Assembly (NCBI GenBank): GCA_900128395.1
Contig: LT649815.1
Location: 1 to 13,211, forward strand
Reading direction: 5' to 3'
DNA length: 13,211 nt
DNA from: Stramenopiles sp. TOSAG23-2
Taxonomy: Eukaryota; Sar
The number at the start of each line of letters is the position of its first letter. The first letter of the stretch is position 1. Below, one piece after another: positions 1-5,723 of the stretch. The notes under the pieces are model-generated. The model was given only the letters and a program-made list of their open reading frames with translations. It was not told the origin of the DNA and did not search any database. A program made the translations under genes and the position numbers.

Positions 1-579
1 TTTTCCACGTCACCTAGTTGTTCTAATATCACAACACGTGGTGATGGTGGTGGGGATACAATTTAAATTATATCTAACGATTTTCTATATTATTTTTGTT
101 GTTTTTTTTTTGGTGTACAAAAAAAATATCAACAATATGTTTGGTATTCTAATTTCACTTTTAAGTATAACTATTAATTAATAAGGTATATTGCTCATGG
201 CTTTAGCTTGCCAGAGTATTTTTCATATAGGATCTTCTCTAATTTTTCAGCCTTTTTTTTCGTTCAAGCAGCAAAAGTTGCAAAAGTGCATCAATAAATA
301 ATATAAATACATACGTTATATAGTATGACGTGTTACTTCAGTATGTATTAGTAATGCTTTATCTTCCATTTGAAGCAATAGATTATATAATATTTAAATG
401 CATTCTTGCTATAATAAGAACGTTTGTACGATACGCTAAAATTTCTGCAAAAATTTTCTTTAACGTACCAATATCTTGCATCTATTATATACCTATAAAC
501 GTATAATAGATATATTAAATCAAAAAGTCTAGATTATAATATACCACCTTTTCTGTATTATACTGTTGAAAATATAACA
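1..579. other. AT-rich upstream region, no firm gene
   Basis: Gene-free flank of the first gene. It is dominated by A/T runs. The first 60 bases are clearly richer in G and C than the rest, and on the + strand one frame is open from base 1 to a TAA at 64-66, so the 3' end of an upstream gene may lie here; another frame is open to a TAA near 180, so the choice is not decidable. The segment 190-275 is also less AT-rich and gives short open stretches on both strands (for example 34 codons from an ATG at 197). A 10-bp hairpin sits at 480-511. I see no tRNA or other RNA gene. Confidence 0.5.
480..511. repeat. Inverted repeat upstream of gene 1
   Basis: Perfect 10-base arms, ATCTATTATA at 480-489 and TATAATAGAT at 502-511, separated by 12 bases. 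It lies 69-100 bases before the ATG at 580, so it falls in the promoter or 5' untranslated region. It could be a protein-binding palindrome or an RNA hairpin; in DNA this rich in A and T it could also arise by chance. Confidence 0.5.
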
Positions 580-1998
580 ATGAGCCGACGAAATAAAAAA
601 AAAGGTGGTAAGGGAAGTGCAATATCTGCTAAATTAGATGCTGTGCGAAAAAATAGAAAGCCACCACCATTTTTGTCTCAGTTTGATCGTGGTGTGACAA
701 AGAAAATGTTAAGAGAAATGTGGGAAGATGAAATTATAGGAGACTTTGACTACGAAACCAACTTAAAAATGTTAGCTGAATCTAAGAAAACACCTGCAGA
801 TATGTCTGATGCAGAACTAAAAAAAAGATTAAACAAATTTAATGCATGGTATCCTGGGCAAGCCCGCGAAGAAATGGTGTATATGTTAACGTATTGGCAA
901 AAACGAGATACGCAAATGGCACGTTTAAAGGAAGCATGTCAAATGGGATCATTTGGTGCGCCAGAGGAAAATATACATAAAGTGAGGGATGAACAATTTG
1001 AAAAAGTAAATCAATTTATAAGACCAAAATATGAAAATGCTAGAGCATGTTTTATCAATCTAGTTGGTTTTGAGAAAACTTGGAAAGAAGTACCAAAAGT
1101 AGTATTGGATAATTGTATAATAGTTGTAAATGCAAAAAGGGAATGGGTATTTTTTAAAAAGGAAACAACAAATAAAGAATATAGAAAACAAAAAAGGTAT
1201 GATGGATTTGATGATCAATTTAGAGAATGTCTACGGACGAAAGAGGAACAACGACGACTTTATTGGTTTAAAGATAAACCAAAATTTACGGCTTTATCCA
1301 ATTTTTTATCACGTCAAACCGACACACAAACTGGGGAAAAGTACAAAGCATTGCATTTGAAAGAATTTTGGTGGGCGCAAAGCTGGGGAGGTGTAAGTCG
1401 CCCAGCACGTTTTACAAAAAGTAAAGACAAAGTAGTATCAAATTATAAAAGTGGTTCATTTGATGAAAATTCAGTAGCAGAATTGATACATCAAAGTAAT
1501 CCAAATTTAGAACCTATAATAGAATATAATGATGAACATCGACAATTGTTTGAATTTGAAAAAGAAACAAATCGTACACGCCGTGATTTAAAATTAACAT
1601 ATAAATCCAAAACGGATAAAGCAATTGAAAAGTTATTAGCAAAACGTGTACAGATGAAACATTTTAACAGTGATAATTATGGCCAATGGAGAGGCAAACC
1701 AACGGCATCTCCAATACAACGCACAAAAGCGAAAAATCTAGATGAGGAAGATGATGCATTATTAGAAGCAGCTGAAAAAGAATTTCAAGAAGCAGCTAAA
1801 AAGAAAAAAGAAGAAGAACTTGCAGCAAAAAAGAAAAAGCTGGAAGATGAACGAAAATTGAAAGAAGAAAAAGAGAAAGCAGAAGCAGGGGAAGGTAATG
1901 ATTCGTCTAAAATGGAGGAGGAGGAGGAGGAGGAAAAGAATGGAGAAAAAAAAGCTTCTACTAAAGCTAAAGCTTCCAGAAAGAAGAAGAAAAAATAA
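580..1998 (+). CDS. Unknown highly charged protein with basic ends and coiled-coil tail
   Basis: A 472-residue intronless reading frame. The ATG at 580 is the first in frame after a TAA at 496, in context ACAATGA. I do not recognise the family. The N-terminus is strongly basic (RRNKKKGGKG) and leads into a KPPPFL segment. The middle (about residues 40-370) is rich in W, F and Y and in charged residues, looks folded and has no membrane segment or signal peptide. From about residue 390 the protein becomes a Lys/Glu-rich helix, probably coiled coil, with seven consecutive Glu residues, ending in RKKKKK. The two basic ends could be nuclear or nucleolar targeting or RNA-binding tails; that is inference. 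The seven Glu come from a (GAG)6 run at 1915-1932 plus GAA, a tract likely to vary in length. The gene is convergent with the membrane-protein gene that follows. Confidence 0.85.
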   Translation: MSRRNKKKGGKGSAISAKLDAVRKNRKPPPFLSQFDRGVTKKMLREMWEDEIIGDFDYETNLKMLAESKKTPADMSDAELKKRLNKFNAWYPGQAREEMVYMLTYWQKRDTQMARLKEACQMGSFGAPEENIHKVRDEQFEKVNQFIRPKYENARACFINLVGFEKTWKEVPKVVLDNCIIVVNAKREWVFFKKETTNKEYRKQKRYDGFDDQFRECLRTKEEQRRLYWFKDKPKFTALSNFLSRQTDTQTGEKYKALHLKEFWWAQSWGGVSRPARFTKSKDKVVSNYKSGSFDENSVAELIHQSNPNLEPIIEYNDEHRQLFEFEKETNRTRRDLKLTYKSKTDKAIEKLLAKRVQMKHFNSDNYGQWRGKPTASPIQRTKAKNLDEEDDALLEAAEKEFQEAAKKKKEEELAAKKKKLEDERKLKEEKEKAEAGEGNDSSKMEEEEEEEKNGEKKASTKAKASRKKKKK

Positions 1999-2295
1999 GA
2001 TATTAAGTTTAAAATATCAGGGAGGACAAATGAATGCAAGCATGGCAAGCTGCATGCATCAAAATAAAAAAATATATAAAAAATTTAAAATTTATTACTC
2101 TTACCTTCGTACTCCGTAAATGATTCGTAAAAAATATGTGTATAATGTACGTACAAATAATTTGCTTTTTTTAAAAAAGAGAGATGGTACTTTTTTAATT
2201 TCCTTATTGGTTGTATTACGGAATCTGTATTTATATAAAAAATATAATAATATTATTATTAAAAATAATATACACACACACTTTAACATTTGAAT
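1999..2295. other. Convergent 3' flanks
   Basis: About 300 bases between two genes that point at each other. It holds only AT-rich sequence, with A-runs around 2060-2095 and T-runs around 2165-2190 suitable as 3' untranslated ends. Short open frames here are low-complexity and are not supported as genes. Confidence 0.6.
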
Positions 2296-3021
2296 TTAAA
2301 CCTTCATCGCTGAAGCAAATTCATTTGCCATTAAATATGCACTAGTTCCTAAACAATAATGAAACCAATTTTCACAACGCATTCCAAGTACACATTTATG
2401 ACGATTGTTCCCGATTATTACCGTACCAATAATAAACAAAGTAATTGCAAATATTTCCATATTACTGCCACGGTAATAACCTTCGTAATATACTGGTGCT
2501 ACAAATAATACAACATTTACTAAAAGTATCAATACTTCTTTAATGCTGTCTGATACAATAGATGTAGCAAATATATATAGAAACAGCAATAATATAATTG
2601 TTGTTGAACTTTGATAACTAGTATTATCAATATCACTATTTATTCGTTCAATATTTGCTATGCCAATCAGAGGCAATCCTATAAATGCAGCAATAGTAGC
2701 TAGTTCACTATTTGCTTTTGCAAATGCTTTCTCAGAAAATCCAAATCTCAACGTACCAATAAATGATGCAGCAGCAACTAGAAAAAATCCAAGTCCTATA
2801 AATTCATTTAAATGATATGTTGCTATGCCGGCAAGGACATGTGTTATTGTATTGTATGCATCTGATAATGCTATTGTTGGATATAAGGGGCTGCCATCAC
2901 TACTATAAAAATGATTATTGGATCCATTTTTCTTTTTTGTTATTGCCGGATGATTTTTTTTCTTCGCATTTACATTGGATGATTTTCTATTTGATTTCGC
3001 ACGTGGTGTAGATCTAGCCAT
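2296..3021 (-). CDS. Small multipass membrane protein, unknown function
   Basis: A 241-residue intronless frame starting at an ATG in context CAAGATGG and ending with TAA. Residues 1-45 are basic and Ser/Asn-rich with no signal peptide. The rest contains about seven hydrophobic segments at roughly 48-69, 73-91, 107-122, 140-157, 162-177, 188-205 and 219-234, with short loops. Polar residues lie inside the first segment (SDAYNTITHVLAG) and the last is preceded by CENWFHYCLG, so conserved Asp/His positions could line a pocket. The basic N-terminus suggests it stays in the cytosol. It loosely recalls small uncharacterised six- or seven-helix proteins found in bacteria and eukaryotes, but I cannot name the family from sequence reading. 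It shares a promoter region of about 620 bases with the divergent saposin-like gene. Confidence 0.8.
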   Translation of the reverse strand: MARSTPRAKSNRKSSNVNAKKKNHPAITKKKNGSNNHFYSSDGSPLYPTIALSDAYNTITHVLAGIATYHLNEFIGLGFFLVAAASFIGTLRFGFSEKAFAKANSELATIAAFIGLPLIGIANIERINSDIDNTSYQSSTTIILLLFLYIFATSIVSDSIKEVLILLVNVVLFVAPVYYEGYYRGSNMEIFAITLFIIGTVIIGNNRHKCVLGMRCENWFHYCLGTSAYLMANEFASAMKV

Positions 3022-3143
3022 CTTGTCTCTTCTCTTTTAGCAATATGTTTTTGACGACTATAATACAGATCCTCCTTCTTCCCAAATATATATTGTGTGG
3101 AATCTAAAAATCCTTACCAAAATTCTCTGGAATTATTAGTCCA

Positions 3144-3307
3144 GATGATAGATAGTTGTGTGTTGTTGTTGTTGTGAAGAAGAAGAATATCTTTTGATGA
3201 TAGATAGTTGTGTTGTTGTGTTGAAGAAGAAGAATATCTTTTGATGATAGATAGATGTGTTGTTGTTGTTGTGCTGGTTGTGAGTGAAAAGAAGGAATAT
3301 CTTTTTT
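3144..3307. repeat. Minisatellite, three imperfect tandem units
   Basis: Three head-to-tail copies, 3144-3195 (52 bases), 3196-3242 (47) and 3243-3307 (about 65). Each begins GATGATAGATAG, continues with a TTG-rich run, then a GAAGAAGAAG-like purine run, and ends GAATATCTTTT. Copies 1 and 2 differ mainly in the number of TTG steps; copy 3 has diverged and carries extra bases in the middle. It lies between divergent genes, so copy number could influence promoter spacing. Confidence 0.9.
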
Positions 3308-3520
3308 TGGGTGCCGGACCGCTATAAATCTATTAATAAACTAAAAAGTATAAAATGGCTAAAAGTCCCTATCTAAAGCTTTCATCACAACAACCCAAAT
3401 CCTAAAATGATAATCATCCTACCTGGTACATACATTACAAAAAAAGAAGGGGCAATCAGGCATTTTATATTTATAAAACCGGCTCGGACGGAACACTAGC
3501 ATACAGAGTGGAGATGGTCG

Positions 3521-3541
3521 TATATATATATATATATATAT
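3521..3541. repeat. (TA)n microsatellite
   Basis: Ten TA steps in a row about 100 bases before the ATG of the saposin-like gene. Simple repeat with no assigned role; likely length-variable. Confidence 0.9.
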
Positions 3542-3642
3542 CACATGTAGAATAGAAGGAAAATAGTAGGTTTCATTGATACTATATTATTGTGTAAAAT
3601 AAAGAAGAAGAAGAAGATATAAAAACTTATAGTAGTGCAAGA

Positions 3643-4602
3643 ATGTATTGGAATAATAATATTCATGGAATAATGCAACAACAACCGCTGTTTATTTTGT
3701 TTATTGGAATAGTAATATTGTTAATAAATAATAATATAATAACCGTAATAGGGAAAAAAACTAGTTTTATTAATCAAGCAAATCCATATTGCCGTATATG
3801 TCAAAGTGTTTATAATAATATGGCATCTGATTATAAAGGTAATTTGTGTTACAATTCACCATTAAATACAATAGAACATTGTCAAATTGTAGTTAAAAAA
3901 ATGGAAGATAGTAAAGATGTTAAATTATTATTAAAATCTGGTTGTGTTGATAATACTGGAACAAAAAGCCAAAGCCGAGTTGCGAGTAAATGTCCACCTG
4001 TAGTTGCTTGTAACATTATTGAATCAGCTGATGGCGCTCCAATGTGTGGTGTGAAATTAAGAGGATGGGGAGATTTTGTAATGGATGCTGATACAAAAAA
4101 GCGCCCTATACGCTCTAGTTTAAAAGACACATGGGCAGACGGCCATGTATTAGGACCAAGTAATAGTGTAGAAGTAAATAATTTTGCTCCACCAGGAGCT
4201 GGATCAGCAATAGTTGGGGGTAGGCGTAATTGTGATTTATGTATCGATTTATTCAATACAATGCAACCGAAACTTGCAGGGAAGAAGCCTGCTTTTAGAA
4301 GAAGACGACGATTAATATCAAAAGCATCATCGCCATATTGTGAAAATCAACCTAACTCAATAAAAGAAAAATGTGAAGATTTTATTTATTTTTTCGAACA
4401 TAATGTTGATGTAAAGAAATTATTTGCATTTGGATGCGTAGATAAGACAACAACTGATCCAACTGAAATGGAAGCAGGTAAATGTTCAGGTGAAGTCGCT
4501 TGTAATACTATTCAAGATTCAAATGGTGGACCGATGTGTGGGGATGTATTAGGTCAAATTGGACATATTGCTGGCCATCCAAAGAATGCAAAATGGGCAT
4601 AA
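3643..4602 (+). CDS. Secreted protein with two saposin-like eight-cysteine domains
   Basis: A 319-residue intronless protein. Residues 15-28 form a hydrophobic core typical of a signal peptide; starting at Met11 (MQQQPLFILF) would give a more usual signal than Met1. Two domains follow. Cysteines of the first are at 50, 53, 69, 80, 101, 117, 123, 135; of the second at 197, 200, 233, 244, 265, 281, 287, 299. All gaps match exactly except the second, where copy 2 has 17 more residues including a run of five Arg. Each copy starts CxxC and ends PMCG. The CxxC, C-x10-C and C-x5-C spacings resemble saposin B domains, which use six cysteines and bind lipids; the additional Cys pair is not part of the usual fold. 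A secreted or lysosome-like lipid-binding role is therefore an inference. The linker (140-195) is Gly/Pro-rich. No membrane anchor follows. Confidence 0.85.
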   Translation: MYWNNNIHGIMQQQPLFILFIGIVILLINNNIITVIGKKTSFINQANPYCRICQSVYNNMASDYKGNLCYNSPLNTIEHCQIVVKKMEDSKDVKLLLKSGCVDNTGTKSQSRVASKCPPVVACNIIESADGAPMCGVKLRGWGDFVMDADTKKRPIRSSLKDTWADGHVLGPSNSVEVNNFAPPGAGSAIVGGRRNCDLCIDLFNTMQPKLAGKKPAFRRRRRLISKASSPYCENQPNSIKEKCEDFIYFFEHNVDVKKLFAFGCVDKTTTDPTEMEAGKCSGEVACNTIQDSNGGPMCGDVLGQIGHIAGHPKNAKWA

Positions 4603-4875
4603 CACATTTATTTTCGAGTATCATACCTATACTTTAATTTTACACATATGATATGATATCATACCTTATGGATAAATATATACGAACGTATATAATATAT
4701 GACGGAGTATATACGCGTTACGAACTATATTCGTACGTATACGTCTTTTTCCTGAATATGATATTTAATATGAAATACAAAAACTAATTTTTATTTGCAA
4801 TTTTACTTTAAATTATATATATATCTATTAAATACATTTTCAAAAAATAATATGAAAAAAAATATAAATCCCCCT
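4603..4875. other. Convergent 3' flanks with palindromic AT-rich sequence
   Basis: Between the saposin-like gene and the HU-like gene. It contains several short palindromes with a TACG/CGTA theme, for example TATATACG-AA-CGTATATA at 4677-4694, and CGTACGTATACG near 4732-4743. I see no gene. It probably holds both 3' untranslated ends. Confidence 0.5.
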
Positions 4876-5151
4876 CTATTCTTCCCAGTCATTAAATACT
4901 TTATCTAAAAATGCTTTACTTGGTGTGAATTCTATTTGTCCCGTTCTTTTAGATAATGTAAATTTACCTAAATCTTTATAAAAAAATTTACCTTGCATTT
5001 TCAATGAATCAGATGCAAGGTTACTGAATTCTTCTAACGTTTTTTCAACTACAGCTCTAGAGTAAAAAACTCGCTTCTTTGCTGTGTAATTATTGGCTAC
5101 AACTTGCTTATATACGTGTGTTGTAATATCAACAGCTCGTCTTAAACTCAT
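4876..5151 (-). CDS. HU/IHF-like small protein lacking the DNA-binding arm
   Basis: A complete 91-residue frame; TGA lies in frame three codons before the ATG, and it ends with TAG. The order of elements follows the HU/IHF fold: a first helix (about residues 4-18), basic residues, a long helix (VVEKTLEEFSNLASDSL, 34-50), then GKFFYKDLGKFTLSKR (54-69), which lines up with the HU strand pair around the family pattern G-F-G-x-F, and finally FTPSKAFLDKVF (75-86), which matches the closing PxFxxGKxLKDxV of HU. Between SKR and IEFTPSK there are only three residues (TGQ), where bacterial HU has about twenty that form the beta-ribbon gripping DNA. Such reduced HU domains are known in eukaryotic CCDC81-type proteins. 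Function is therefore uncertain: protein contact, cytoskeleton or a divergent nucleoid role. There is no clear transit peptide. Confidence 0.65.
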   Translation of the reverse strand: MSLRRAVDITTHVYKQVVANNYTAKKRVFYSRAVVEKTLEEFSNLASDSLKMQGKFFYKDLGKFTLSKRTGQIEFTPSKAFLDKVFNDWEE

Positions 5152-5433
5152 AATTATTCAACACTATCCTGATAATTATTAATTTAATAACAAAATATGA
5201 TATTGATATTATTTTAATTTGTATTTTACGTACGTACGCGTATAAAAAAATAAATAAAAATCTATTAGACCAGAATAATATCTATATATAACCAATGATT
5301 TACAATACTAATATAAATACAAAACCCTTTATCAATTATACAAACATGTTATATACATAGAGAGAGAGATTTAGAGAATGTCACTTGTCATTTTTGTTGG
5401 CATTGAATTTATTATTGCACTTCTTCTTTTTTA
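5152..5433. other. AT-rich spacer upstream of the HU-like gene
   Basis: About 280 bases holding the presumed promoter of the HU-like gene (TA-rich, with alternating TACGTACG at 5228-5239) and the 3' end of the dehydrogenase remnant. An AG run lies at about 5360-5370, and AATAAA on the minus strand occurs directly after the remnant's last stop codon (about 5428-5435). I see no further gene. Confidence 0.5.
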
Positions 5434-5700
5434 TTAATTTTCCATCCATTCGGGGGGGGGTGATTTCGGGATAAAAATTCTGTATTTTGTACTTGTTAGT
5501 ATATACATATAATATTATATTTTTTTTAGGAATATTTTTTTTATATTATTTTTTTTTATTATTATTATTACTACTACAACATAATTACGAGCATTTTTTT
5601 GATGCAGAGGCATGATGATGTGGATATAATTCTCTTCTTAAACAATCACTGAAAGCCTCTACAGCGTGTGTTGTCCCACATGGTACGTTGATCCTCCCAC
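5434..5700 (-). pseudogene. Short-chain dehydrogenase remnant (BDH1/RDH type)
   Basis: On the minus strand, 5665-5621 translates as AVEAFSDCLRRELYP. This matches the helix after the catalytic YxxxK of short-chain dehydrogenases of the 3-hydroxybutyrate/retinol dehydrogenase group, where VEAFSD[CS]LRxE[LM]xP is typical. The residues in front do not keep YxxxK: the same frame gives PCGTTH, while the frame two bases away gives YHVGQH with the right spacing, suggesting an AC dinucleotide insertion at 5667-5666. No nucleotide-binding domain lies upstream, because the phosphatase gene on the same strand occupies that space. The frame continues to a TAA at 5588-5586, which overlaps a plausible intron donor; splicing 5588-5480 would add a short last exon ending at 5434. 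The fragment probably sits in the 3' untranslated region of the phosphatase transcript. A decayed gene fragment is the best reading; an alternative exon is possible. Confidence 0.65.
5480..5588 (-). other. Candidate intron in the dehydrogenase remnant
   Basis: Read on the minus strand, it starts GTAATT (5588), has an exact TACTAAC branch-site consensus at 5501-5495, and ends ATACAG at 5480. Length 109 bases. Splicing joins TGC-TC to A-ATT, keeps the frame open, and gives IFIPKSPPPEWMEN then TAA at 5436-5434, followed at once by AATAAA. This is a sequence prediction only. Confidence 0.5.
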
Positions 5701-5723
5701 AATATATATCATATCTGTATTTT

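Larger units (their letters stand above)
3022..3642. promoter_or_regulatory. Divergent intergenic region with repeats and TATA-like sites
   Basis: It separates the start codons of two divergent genes. It contains a three-copy minisatellite (3144-3307), a (TA)10 run (3521-3541) and an AAG run just before the downstream gene (about 3601-3616). TATAAAA occurs at 3472-3478, followed by a less AT-rich stretch with CCGGCTCGGACGG, which would place transcription start near 3500 for the saposin-like gene; a related CCGGACCG lies at 3314-3321 next to CTATAAATC. A 16-codon ORF (3355-3405) begins with ATGG in good context and could be an upstream ORF if transcription starts further left. Promoter assignment is inference. 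Confidence 0.4.

Noticed and set aside
3882-4256. 124-codon open frame opposite the saposin-like gene
   Set aside because: It is antisense to a well-supported gene and has no recognisable domain; a shadow frame.
4241-4279. Possible 39-base intron explaining the Arg-rich insert in the saposin-like gene
   Set aside because: Removing it would destroy the second Cys of the CxxC motif and leave most of the insert in place.
5591-5680. Twin-cysteine CHCH-type mitochondrial protein reading of the remnant
   Set aside because: The spacing of the cysteines does not fit CX9C, whereas the dehydrogenase helix matches nearly residue for residue.
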